A stretch of 60,000 nt of DNA, from assembly GCF_029227915.1 (NCBI RefSeq), contig NC_079883.1, positions 3,412,001-3,472,000 on the forward strand. The letters are read 5' to 3'. Shown one piece after another: positions 21,572 through 31,034 of the stretch. Within the stretch, counting starts at the first letter, position 1; the number at the start of each line of letters is the position of its first letter. The position numbers and the translations under genes are program-made. The stretch is from Hydractinia symbiolongicarpus (taxonomy: Eukaryota > Cnidaria > Hydrozoa > Anthoathecata > Hydractiniidae). Under the pieces are notes generated by a model, which saw nothing but the letters and a program-made list of their open reading frames with translations, ran no database searches and had not been told where the DNA came from.

Positions 21572-23218
21572 CTATGGATCTTTTGAATTACCTGGGGAAG
21601 GCAGGCGAAAGGTGGAAAGGCATAAAACGAAATATTGTGCTCCGATGCAGTTGGGATCAGGTCGATATGAGAAGAAGGCAGGTAACTGCGTGTTTATTCT
21701 ACTCGCGAAGAGGTCTGTTTCTGGACGGAAGTCCAGTTCGTTCAGCGCATAGCGGAATGTTGATTTGTTTAACATCCATTCTGTTCTTGTCTCCTGTTGT
21801 CGCGACTCTCTGTCTGCTTCTACGTTAAGAAGGCCAGGGAGATGTGCAGCAACTATCCAATTATTTTTGCTTATTGCCCATTCCCAAATGCTATGTGTAA
21901 TCTTATCCATTGGGATAGATTTTACGCTACCCATTTTGTTTACACAGGCTACTGCTGAAGTGTTATCCATCTTTAGCAATATGGTAGTGTTTGCAGTATG
22001 GTTGCAAAGAGCCTGTAGTCCAAAGAATGCTGCCATTAGTTCTAGGACATTTATGTGGTGTTCCTGCTCCAGAGATGAAAACTCACCCCCTGTGTGGGCT
22101 TGTGTCATTGACGCTCCCCAACCTCTTGTTGAGGCATCCGTGGATATAATGACCTGAGGGTTGCCTCGAACTATTGGGGCTATGCTACCCCATAAATTAT
22201 TTTTCCACCAAGATATGTCACTCATGGCAGTAGGGGTTAATGTGATCTGCACATCAAAGTTTCCGGCGCTCTTTTTTAAGAACTCAATTTTTAGTCTTTC
22301 GGTAGATCTGTAGTAGAGTCTACCGTGTGGTACCCCAATAAGGCTGCTGGTAAACTTACCAATTAATCGCGCTAGAGTTCTTATTGTTATCTTCTCTCTC
22401 TGTGTCACTGCTTGACACAGATCGATTATGGCTGCCTTCTTTTTGGGGGTGAGAGCGACGGTCATATTCACTGTATCGATGACGAATCCAAGGAATTCCA
22501 AAACTTGTTTTGGTTCAAACTCGGATTTGTCTGGGTGGACCGTAAATCCCAGTGAATCTAACAAAACAACGGTTTTGTGTACGTTATTGCAGCACTGTTG
22601 TTTACTGACGTTCATAGTGATCAAGTCGTCAATGTAGTCAGCAATGGTGACCTGTGCCTTCCTTAATTTAGATAAGGGTGGTTTCATTATCTTGGTGAAT
22701 TTACGAGGTCCTTCTGTATAGCCGAAGGGGAGTACCAGGAACACGTATACCTTACCCTCATGTTCGAATTTTAGGAGCTTCTGGCTTTCTTTGTGTATTG
22801 GTATGCTATAGTATGCATCCTTGATATCAAGTTTTGCCAGATACATGTGCTTTTGGATTAATCGGAGAATGGACGTTAAGGTTTGCATCTTAAACTTTCT
22901 TTTCTCAATGTGTACATTGAGTTTTTTGAGGTTTAGGATGAGCCTGAACCCACCGTCTGATTTCTCAGTGACAAATATGGGTGAGATAAAGTCGCCTGGT
23001 TCGCGACTGCTCAACCTTATTACACCTTTCCCCAAAAGGCTTTGTATTTCTTCGTCAATGAAGAGTTTCTTTTTTCTATCTAGGGGGTATGTCTGATATG
23101 GGGTTTGAGGCATCTCGTTTACTGGAATTTGCAAACCAGACACTGTCTGGAGGATCTCTCCATCGGTAGTATAAACCCCTGGCAAGTTTCGATACATATA
23201 TGTCTTTCCACTGATCAA
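21572..23218 (-). CDS. DIRS reverse transcriptase / RNase H (frameshifted near its end)
   Basis: Copies the element's RNA. The 548-residue frame holds the RT domain at about residues 55-255, with LDIKDAYYSIPI, VLPFGYTEGPRKF and the catalytic YIDD at about 195. A connection region follows, then an RNase H domain at about 355-480 with STDASTRGWG, the conserved Glu in INVLELMA and MDNTSA. The frame ends at 21572 just after the conserved RPDPN block. The DIRS-type downstream region (FYAFPPF, VPDWPNQPW) continues in the +1 frame from about 21640 to 21430, so a frameshift, probably with a small deletion, separates the two parts. It is otherwise typical of PAT/DIRS RTs. Confidence 0.9.
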   Translation of the reverse strand: MISGKTYMYRNLPGVYTTDGEILQTVSGLQIPVNEMPQTPYQTYPLDRKKKLFIDEEIQSLLGKGVIRLSSREPGDFISPIFVTEKSDGGFRLILNLKKLNVHIEKRKFKMQTLTSILRLIQKHMYLAKLDIKDAYYSIPIHKESQKLLKFEHEGKVYVFLVLPFGYTEGPRKFTKIMKPPLSKLRKAQVTIADYIDDLITMNVSKQQCCNNVHKTVVLLDSLGFTVHPDKSEFEPKQVLEFLGFVIDTVNMTVALTPKKKAAIIDLCQAVTQREKITIRTLARLIGKFTSSLIGVPHGRLYYRSTERLKIEFLKKSAGNFDVQITLTPTAMSDISWWKNNLWGSIAPIVRGNPQVIISTDASTRGWGASMTQAHTGGEFSSLEQEHHINVLELMAAFFGLQALCNHTANTTILLKMDNTSAVACVNKMGSVKSIPMDKITHSIWEWAISKNNWIVAAHLPGLLNVEADRESRQQETRTEWMLNKSTFRYALNELDFRPETDLFASRINTQLPAFFSYRPDPNCIGAQYFVLCLSTFRLPSPGNSKDP

Positions 23219-23364
23219 AATGAAACCTGAGAGAACCGGGTTTAAAATATTTGACCTTTGACCTTAAAAAACTTTTAGGGTCTCAGTATCGCTTACCTCA
23301 GGGATTAATTTTTCCTGTTGGTGTGCTTGGAAAAGTTGCTGTTGTGGCTGCGGTACGGTTTCTT

Positions 23365-24109
23365 TTATTGGGATTGCCCATTGTGGTAGTTGGCCCTCTT
23401 TTGGGGCTTGTAAGAGGGCCCTTTGTTTGATGAAGGCTCAAATCTTCTTTTTTGGCCTCTTTCCAGGAGTGATTTGAGCTGGTTCTCCTTTTTCAGCTTC
23501 TCAAGCCTTTCGCAGACGGAGGAACCAAACAGCCATTCAGAATCCTCTTCCACTTCCGTAGCTAAGGCTACGTACTCTTTTGGCAAGAAAGGCTTAATTA
23601 AGTCTCGCCTGACCTGATTTAGCAGCTGGGAGGTCTTACCAGCGAGGTTCATGGCGTCCTTAAGGTCGTTTAACGGACCCTTTGTGTCTGCGTTGGCATC
23701 ACCGGATTTCTCCACCAACGTAGATGAAGCTTTCAGAAGCATAGCAACCGACGCTGAGTGCATGTTTTGGATGTCCTGCATCTTAACGTCAGTGGACCTG
23801 TGAAAATTGGAAAGTGTTTTCCAAATTTCGGTGTTTGTTAGGATTAAGACTAGACTGGGTCCCCTCTGGGACAATAGGGTCTGTCAGGTGGCTAAGTCTT
23901 GCCATAAAGGTGTTCATGCTGGCCAGTGTGTCGTGTATCCGACTTAGTTCGGCCTTTTGTCGCTCGGATACGATGGATATGACTTGGTCTACGATACCTG
24001 TGCAGTCCATGGGGATAGGAACAGGGTGTTCGGGGTCCTGTAAGGTGAAGTCATGGTCGCCATTTTTGCTGTGCTGTGGGAGCATGGGATCGTCGCTTTC
24101 GTGTTGCAT
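23365..24109 (-). pseudogene. DIRS gag-like protein, split by a frameshift
   Basis: Two overlapping minus-strand frames, 24109-23789 and 23874-23365, make up one gag-like gene; the switch falls in the overlap near 23800-23870. The N-terminal part is acidic and polar (start MQHESDDPML). The C-terminal part has EDSEWLFGSSVCERL and a basic, Lys/Arg-rich end (SLLERGQKRRFEP), like DIRS gag proteins. No zinc knuckle is visible. It would act as the nucleic-acid-binding structural protein of the element. The break suggests loss of function unless it is a programmed shift. Confidence 0.65.
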
Positions 24110-24213
24110 TATTCTTAAACCGAATAATTAGGAAAACGAATAAACACTAGAGGAATTATCCTAACCTAACACCAGCACTATAAACTCATTTAGTTTATAT
24201 CACTTAGCTATGT

Positions 24214-24574
24214 AGTGGCGCCGTAGATTAGTGGTTATAGCTTTCGTACTCTGTGCGGGAGACCAGGGTTCGATTCCTCTTGACGGCGATTCAACATGGG
24301 CGAGTGAATGTTACCATAGCCCCGGGTTAACCCAAGCCATGTGAGGGAAATTGGGGAGATGGCACACTGTGTGGGCCGTTGGATGTTGCCGGGAGTTGTC
24401 TAGTAGAGGGTGGGCCCTACTAATTGGGTCTGCGTAGCTCAAAATGAGCATTAAATACTCTAGGACTCTCCATCTAAGCCATGGCCCCTCCTGGAAATAA
24501 TAGACAGGGTATATCCCTCGATATTTGTGAGGCTAGCCATGTAAAATATGCACATCTATCTATCTATCTATCTA
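24214..24574 (+). mobile_element. SINE family B (tRNA-derived, ATCT tail)
   Basis: The tRNA-like head is agtggcgccgtagattagtg with a B-box-like ggttcgattcctcttgac. The middle contains gggttaacccaagccatg and gtgagggaaattgggg, and the tail is (tatc)5 at 24555-24574. The middle domain matches SINE family A (gggtcaacccatgccatatg, gagggaaattgggtagg) although heads and tails differ. It lies beside the 5' end of the DIRS element. Confidence 0.8.
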
Positions 24575-24580
24575 GTCTAA

Positions 24581-25742
24581 TTTGCGGTTGTCCCTGACTG
24601 GTGTCTATCTATAAAAATTCCTATTTCACAGGGAAAACAACAAATTACGTCTAATTACAATTGCTAGATAGCTAACGAGCTGCAGGGTTTTTAGGCACTT
24701 AAAAAAGTCTCACCATCATTTTTTAAATAGCTTTTGCTTTAGTTAAAATTTTTTGATTTGCACTAAGATTCCAGTGACTTTTTCCTCGTGATATTATGAC
24801 TGTTGTTCCCTTTCCGTCTTATCTGAAAGTCTAGTGCGTGAGGAGACACAGCTAAAACACGGCCCCAAGACCCTTGTCTGTGTACCTTGTGTCGTTCTCA
24901 TCTTTTGCGTGGAAAAGAGGCTGGTATTTTTTTTTTTTAACCTAAAGTATAATTTAGATAACTTTTTGTTGCTTGTTTCAACAACCCTTTTTACTGCCTA
25001 AGTAAACTAAGTGTTTTTCTTTCCTCTAAGTTCCACCACAACAAGATCAATGATTGGTTAAAAGCACAATTTGCTGCAGAATTATGATAAACGCTGTACC
25101 GTTTTACATGTTTTTCAAAAATGACTTACCCTTTTTGTATCAGGTGAGATGGAGGCAGAGCATTTCCTTTGATGCAAAAATTTTGTTTTTAAAACGCAGT
25201 TGCATTTAGTGCCTATTTTGAAAAATGATAATAAAATTTAACAACAACCAAGCCAAGCGCGGGAATTTTCAGAAAAACTAACAAAGATTATGACAATGGA
25301 TTTAACTAACAAGGATATCCTTGTTAGTTAAATTCATTCGGATCGCGGTTGTAGAGAAAAAAGTCCGGGGCTGAGGTCTGCTATAAGATTATTTTGTTCC
25401 TATTCAATGCTGGTCAATTCGTCAACTTAATACCTTTTTGTATTTTTTCTTCGAGACTAGTGAGTACCAAACAGTACCAGTCTGGTGGAGCGATACGGAA
25501 AGCTAGCAAGAGGCTGCTGCATCAGGGCCATTCTTCTTAGGGGTTAATTTACGATTTTGTAACAAAATTTTAGGCATAGTTTGTATATATATATCTATAC
25601 ATTTTTATTTTTGGAGATTTAGCTTGCCAGCTATTTAATATTAATTTTAATATTAGCTTAGTTAGATAGCTAAGGATATCAAATTCAGTCACTTTCTGGG
25701 TGGTAACAAAAAATTATGCTGTGTTTCCTGGCTATTTTAATA
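24581..25742. other. Non-coding, with a perfect palindrome
   Basis: No gene was seen. A perfect 34 bp palindrome (listed separately) lies at 25300-25333. The rest is AT-rich sequence of unknown origin inside the large inverted repeat. Confidence 0.45.
25300..25333. repeat. Perfect 34 bp palindrome
   Basis: Bases 25300-25316 (atttaactaacaaggat) are the exact reverse complement of 25317-25333, with no spacer. It would extrude as a cruciform or fold as a hairpin in RNA. No protein-binding site of this kind is known to me. Confidence 0.95.
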
Positions 25743-26903
25743 TCGAAGTGGCTACAAGTATGTGACCGTACTTTTACTTTTTTTTGCTAGAAGTACGGCA
25801 TTCACGTCTCTTTAATTTCTTTTGCTGGAAGTACAGCATTCACGTATTTCTTTTTTCTAAAAGTCGCCTGGCCAGCGGGTTGGTGTTGGAGAGTTGACGA
25901 TGAAAAGATATTTTCTTTTTAGGGTTCTCTTTAGTATGAGCTTTTATTTACATCTCTACAACTTTGACTATGTATGCTACTAGGCTGATTATATGTTTTC
26001 AGGCTATGGTCATGTTAAGAATATTATCAAGAAAATGATAATATGATGCTCATATTAGTCAAAAAATAAAGAACATTGAGGCTGCAACGAAAAATTGTGT
26101 ACCTTTGTCAAATAGTTCAGTGTTAATGTGGGGAATGAAGAACACAGCCACTTCATGCATGTGTCTAATTGTGATTCAGTAAACGCTCCACTATGAAAGT
26201 AATGTGCCAGATGATGTTTTTTAATTGTTTCATCACTGTGACTTCACTGTGATGTCTCCAGCTACAACAGTTGCCCCTGAAGAAAATTTGTTAGTTATTA
26301 TCTTACATTTATTTTCGCATCGGAATTTTTATGGAAGAATAGTAACTACACTCACTTTCATTCAAATTTACCTGACACATTTTTCATTTCTTTGAGTAGC
26401 TGTTGTGCATTATTTCGGCCACTCTCGTTGTTGTTTTTTCAAGATAACATTTTTCCCACACAGATTGGAAATATGGTTTTGAATTATTTTTTTGTTGACT
26501 TTCACTTTTAACATTTGTGATGCCTGCAGCAAAAGGTTTTCATCAAAACATTTCTGTACTGACCTTGAACTCTATACATACAGTTGTGTAAAAGTTCAAT
26601 TTTCATGCTCGTTAATAGCCTTTAGCATTTTGTTAAAACTACAAAACTCGTTACCACATTCATTTTAAATAAATAAATTTTTTTAATCAAAAACAATTCT
26701 TTCACTTGTAAATAACTCACGAGGAATGCTATTTCGCACCTGCAATATTCTCCACACCACGCTCAAGGGGCGTCAGCAGTGATTTTATGTACGCTGACCA
26801 GCATTTTACGCATTCACGTACTTGTAGCAAAAAAAATAAACGTGAATGTCGTACTTCTAGCAAAAAATAATTAAAATAGGTCACATACTTATAGCCACTT
26901 CGA
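25743..26903. mobile_element. hAT-like non-autonomous DNA transposon with 8 bp target duplication
   Basis: A perfect 8 bp duplication TTTTAATA (25735-25742 and 26904-26911) flanks a 1161 bp element. The inverted ends begin TCGAAGTGGCTA, followed by caagtatgtgacc on the left and its near-complement on the right. Sub-terminal repeats gctagaagtacg and gcattcacgt occur in inverted orientation at both ends. An 8 bp duplication is the hAT-superfamily hallmark. No transposase frame was seen inside. It inserted inside the large inverted repeat. Confidence 0.82.
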
Positions 26904-26911
26904 TTTTAATA

Positions 26912-27464
26912 TAGTTAGCTAAACACATTTGTTTTGTCTAGCCTTCTTTAAATTTCCATCACAAAAATTAAACTGTATAAAAATACTAGTCAACGAGCCA
27001 GCCAACAACACTGCAATTACATCTTAGTCCTGCTCCATCTTTTTATTGTTGTTTTTTCATCGTTTTATGAAATATTCACTGGTGACTGGGCTAGATTGTT
27101 GGCTAAGTTGGCTAAACATTACACATCAGTGGTATAAGTTTGCCAGCTTTTAAATTTTGATCCTTATAATTTTGTTAATCTGTTATTTATGTTTTTTCGT
27201 TTTAAATATAGTTTTATTGTCCCCTAACTGATTTATAGTAATCTTAATCATTATTTAATAAATTTGAACACAATAACAGACAATAACACAATAACAAACA
27301 ATATGATGATCTTCAGGGTCTTCAGAGGGGTTGATAATTTCTGCAAAGAGTAAAGGGAAGGGTAAGGAAGCGCAATTAAAGTTAAAGTTGTGTTATGCAG
27401 CACAGATTGAACTGCAGTACTGTGAAAAGGTTTTTTAACATTGTGTTGTAACATTGTATTTTTG
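26912..27464. other. Non-coding between hAT-like element and right inverted arm
   Basis: No exon or repeat boundary was recognised. A short segment tgaaaaggtttt-ttaacattgtg near 27420-27445 resembles 18641-18665 in the same orientation, so both may belong to the same repeat family as the arms. Confidence 0.35.
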
Positions 27465-28217
27465 TGAGCTCCACGATTTCTGTAGGCATTATAATTGAAT
27501 TTCAAAAAAGTTTTTCATTAAAGTTAATTTGTTTGTTTCAGGTTTTATCGAGTTAAAAAAGCATATTCATAGTTTTTGCTTGGTGTATACTTTTTCGTCA
27601 TGAACGTGATTGTATTTTTACAAAATGTCATTTGTCTAGAAAAGTTAAGTTTGTCTGTGGCAATAGAAATGTTTTTTAAGATCGCATTTTAAAAGTTTAT
27701 AAACAAAAACCGGCAATAGAAATGTTTTTTTTTGCATCTCCTTTAATTCACGAACGATTAAAATCTATTATTTAGCTAGCTTTATGACAACGAATTAAAA
27801 AGTCAAGTGTTAATTTATTTTTTTACCATCAGTTTTTTATTTAATTGATGAACTAATACGGTCTTTGTTGTTTTACAATAGAAGTTATCTATTGTGGACG
27901 CCACGGTGTAATGTTTAATTTTTGTTTGTGTAGTCCATGAAACATGATCTGCACTTACAGGTGGAACAGACATTTTATCATTGATTTAATTGTAGAAAAT
28001 TTCTTCATTTGATAAAACAATTGAAAACCATATAGGTTCAAATTTAATTGAGTTTTTTCTTTATGCCGCAAGTGTTATTTTTATTTAAACAATTTTAAAA
28101 ACGAAACCCAATCGAAGCATATTTTTGCCTATTTGCTTGTGATGACCTAAAAAGTAAACAATAAATTTATTAAAATGACAGTATACTCATGCATACTATT
28201 TCGGACATGTAGATACA

Positions 28218-28354
28218 CAATAATATCATATCTCTTTTATACAACAAAGGAAAATCCTGATTGTTTTCTGTGTAGAGTTATTGGTACAGGAGGCTGTCTT
28301 GGTGCTGCAGCATATATATCACATCAATCAAAACAATTCCATAGTTCAAGTGGA
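28218..28354 (+). pseudogene. Duplicated DMAC1-like exon, upstream copy
   Basis: 137 bp nearly identical to 29113-29249 (one difference, T/C, changing Leu to Pro between the two cysteines of the CxxC motif). It includes the presumptive acceptor (..acaaag|G at 28249/28250) and encodes NPDCFLCRVIGTGGCLGAAA. After 28354 the copy diverges and lacks the splice donor of the other copy. The frame instead runs on to a stop at 28448-28450 through unrelated Lys-rich sequence. It is probably a non-functional exon duplicate. An ATG at 28175 in the same frame makes a 91-codon ORF that could be a short isoform. Confidence 0.6.
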
Positions 28355-28470
28355 TATAAAAAAATGCACATTTATATATTAGAGAAATTTGTTGATCGTG
28401 CAAAAGATTACAATAAATTACACACAAAACAAGTTATAAAAAATGTATAATGTGCATTTTTTTATATTTT
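28355..28470. repeat. Inverted repeat abutting the duplicated exon
   Basis: ataaaaaaatgcacatt (about 28356-28372) faces aatgtgcatttttttat (about 28449-28465), with a loop of about 75 nt. This may be a small foldback insertion that replaced the downstream half of the exon copy. Confidence 0.55.
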
Positions 28471-29112
28471 TAATAGCACGTTTTAAATAAAATATATCTT
28501 TCTTAACATTTATTTTTCACTTTTTTCAAAACATTGCACGAAAGATTATAAAATCGCACACAAAACTATCTTTGTTAAAACATTTTACAACCTTTTTTAT
28601 TCCAAAGACTTGTTGCTTTTTTTAAAAAAAAATGTGCTTCTGACATTTTATTTCTACATTTATTTGAGAATAATTTTGGCAGCATATCCTGTGGGACTGT
28701 ACTGTATGATTTAAACAGAGGTCTATGACCTTTTTGAGGTTCTACTGTTTAAGGTATGCTATTATCGAACTTTTTTTTGAAGTGAAAGTATTAAAATATT
28801 AACAAACTGTGTATATGGCAATAAATAGAAACTTGAGGAAGCGGGAAGTTGAGCACCTTTTATAGAGCATGGTAAAAGTTAAAGAGGTACACATTTCTTT
28901 CATTTTATGTAAGAAGCCTAGATATGGTGCTAGTTTCCAAAAAAAAATTGTTTCTCATTAGTTTCTTAGTCCAAAAAGTTAGAATATCTTTGAGTTAATT
29001 TCGTTTTCCTATCTGTCAATTTTGAGAATTATTTCATTTAAAACATTTGATGAAAGGTGTTTCCAAGTATAAAGCATATGACATCAAGTTAATTCAATTC
29101 GATTTATTGTTG
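28471..29112. other. Non-coding between the two DMAC1-like exon copies
   Basis: AT-rich sequence, probably intron, with nothing recognised. Confidence 0.4.
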
Positions 29113-29144
29113 CAATAATATCATATCTCTTTTATACAACAAAG

Positions 29145-30120
29145 GAAAATCCTGATTGTTTTCCGTGTAGAGTTATTGGTACAGGAGGCTGTCTTGGTGC
29201 TGCAGCATATATATCACATCAATCAAAACAATTCCATAGTTCAAGTGGAAAGCTTGGAGCTTTCTGTTTGTCAATAGGTAACAAATGTAGCAGGATATGA
29301 ATTTAAAAAATTTTGTGGGTGTAATCATTAAATTTTCTGTTTCTTTTTTTTGACCACCTTGAATAAACTATAAGGAATTCAAAAAAGTTAGGAAATTATA
29401 GGATGTAGGATTATTGTTTGTGATTTCTACATTTTGTAACAAAGATGGCTGTTCACAATCTTTTATTTCGTCTTTTTCCTCTTCTGTGGCGCGTGGCCTT
29501 GTGGTTATGGAGTTCCCTTCGTAATTACAAGGTCTGTGGCTCGGTTCACAGCACGGGCATGTTCAAGTGTCTTTACCACAGTTACGGGTCAACCCATGCC
29601 ATATGAGGGAAATTGGGTAGGTAATGCTGGTGTATAATTAATGTATACATTCCGAAAACAGGATCCACATTAATACAATGTTTCCAACACTAAAGTGACT
29701 ATATCCTGTATAAATATTCGGAATAATAATAATAATCTGGTTTGTTTACAATTTTCTTGCAAACTATAAAAGGTATAAAATTCACAATAGACATATGAGA
29801 TATAAGCTTTTAAAAATTTCTCCTTGCGAAACTTACTTTCTGTGACATATAATTTATTGTTGTAATTTTTGTAAGATATCTTTGTTTCCAGTCTGTTTGT
29901 TTTTTTGGTGGTTTTTTTCAAATATATTTTTGAAAGAAGCAATTTTTAAAACTCACAAGAAATAGTACCAGTTGAAATTATTCTGTTTAAGAAACATAAA
30001 ATACAGTGGTTTAACTTTTTTAACCTAATTATTCATATTGACAGAGATTTTGGAAAGCAATATCTGTTTATTCCAGGTTTGGTTGGATTAGCGGTCTGGC
30101 GTTGGAACAAGCACATGTGA
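29145..30120 (+). CDS. DMAC1-like: DMAC1/TMEM261-like mitochondrial complex I assembly factor (last two exons)
   Basis: The family is a small mitochondrial inner-membrane protein (DUF4536) needed for assembly of the distal membrane arm of complex I. Exon 29145-29277 encodes the CxxC motif (DCFPCRVIG), a glycine-rich first membrane segment (TGGCLGAAAYI) and KLGAFCLSI. It ends in the donor ATAG|GTAACA. Exon 30077-30120 follows an acceptor ttccag and completes the second membrane segment (GLVGLAVWRW) and the stop. The phase is conserved (split Gly codon). The 5' coding exon was not identified. A near-identical but truncated copy of the first exon lies 895 bp upstream. CxxC plus two short membrane segments and the RWNKHM end support the assignment. 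Confidence 0.75.
29490..29736 (+). mobile_element. SINE family A, copy 2 (tRNA-derived, AAT tail)
   Basis: Full-length-looking copy in the DMAC1-like intron. The head is gcgtggccttgtggttatgg with a B-box-like ggctcggttcacagc. The central block gagggaaattgggtagg and the 3' part aagtgactatatcctgtata lead to an (aat)n tail at about 29720-29736. It is homologous to 17119 and 42214. Confidence 0.88.
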
Positions 30121-30839
30121 TCTGTTTTACTAAGGTATGTTGTGTGTAAGATTAATGTGTGAACTATATAGTTTTAGCTTTGAGGATGACCTGTACTATA
30201 TCCTCCAAAATGTCAATGTTTTTTTGTTACAAATGTTCAAACAGCAGCGTCCAGTTTATGTTTAGAGTACATTTTTTATTTATCACTCATGTGTGTGAAT
30301 ACGCATGCATTTTATCTTCATATCCACTGGAAATTTTGCTGGAAAAATGATATTTCGAGTTTTCATTAGACATTTTTCCTTGCATTACAATGGTTTGTTA
30401 AAATCAGCTTTTGTCTTTTTTCTATTTTTTAGGAAATTGCTAATATTCGTCTTTTATCACTTCTACGATTTTGTGTCCTCATTGTCTCATATTTCCACAA
30501 AGAAATTCTCACTGGCGGTATGTAATATTCAATTGGTTTTCATTTTGCAGTCCATTTTGTTTATGCAGTGTTCGATTAATCTCTCCTAAAAATATGTAAT
30601 TCAACCCACACAACAAAAATTTTGAGAGTTTGTAAATGGTTCTACTCTACAGTGCAAGTTATTATGCCACTTTCATCTGAGGGGCATTGTCATTATTTAA
30701 GTTATTAATGCAAGGAACATTTTCTGGTATGCTGTAGAAATGGTAGTCAATGTTTGATGATGTATATTTACATTGTACCATTGTGTATAAGGATACAAGT
30801 AAAATTTAAGTACATCAGTAATGTTAATATGGATAATGT
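30121..30839. other. Non-coding, nothing recognised
   Basis: 3' flank of the DMAC1-like gene and upstream region of the TMEM53-like gene. Open frames here have no family resemblance. Confidence 0.4.
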
Positions 30840-31029
30840 TTTGTTATTGTTTTTCTGTTGTTGTTGATGTTGTTGTTTCTGTTATTTTGTTGTTGTTTTC
30901 GTTGTTTTGTTTTTGTCATTGTTGTTTTGTTGATTTTTGCTATTCGTGATGTTGATTTTATTGTTGGTTTTTTTGTTTTGGTTGTTGTCGTTGTCATTGT
31001 CATTGCCATTTTTTTGTTTTTTTGTTTTA
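30840..31029 (+). repeat. (TTG)n-rich low-complexity tract before the TMEM53-like exon
   Basis: About 190 bp made almost only of T and G (ttgttgttg, tttttgttttg), ending in tttgttttag at 31021-31030, which serves as the splice acceptor of the next exon. It produces long spurious open frames on both strands (poly-Asn on the minus strand). Confidence 0.85.
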
Positions 31030-31034
31030 GAATA

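Larger units (their letters stand above)
19946..24170 (-). mobile_element. DIRS-type tyrosine-recombinase retrotransposon
   Basis: The gene order on the minus strand is gag (24109-23365), RT/RNase H (23218-21572) and tyrosine recombinase (21473-20411), as in metazoan DIRS-like elements, with an inverted-repeat structure at the downstream end. There is no LTR, integrase or aspartic protease. The 5' inverted terminal repeat was not found to the right, where a SINE begins at about 24214. gag and the RT end are frameshifted, so the copy is probably defective, although RT core and recombinase frames are long and retain catalytic residues. It sits inside the large inverted repeat. Confidence 0.88.
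18730..27949. repeat. Large inverted repeat enclosing a nest of mobile elements
   Basis: The left arm is 18730-18965 plus 19668-19850, split by a LINE insertion. It matches the reverse complement of the right arm, 27465-27949. Shared blocks include gtggactaca, aaattaaacattacacc, tctattgcc, cttttctagacaaatgaca, gacgaaaaagtatacacc, gcttttttaac and gaaacaaacaaatt. The right arm has about 120 bp extra at 27725-27840. The arms are about 420-485 bp long and 7.6 kb apart. The middle has been invaded by a DIRS element, a SINE and a hAT-like element, so the inverted repeat is probably the terminal repeat pair of an older element or two copies in opposite orientation. Confidence 0.75.

Noticed and set aside
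30858-31034. N-terminal extension of the TMEM53-like frame (Val/Phe/Leu-rich)
   Set aside because: It is translated T/G microsatellite upstream of a splice acceptor, not a membrane domain.
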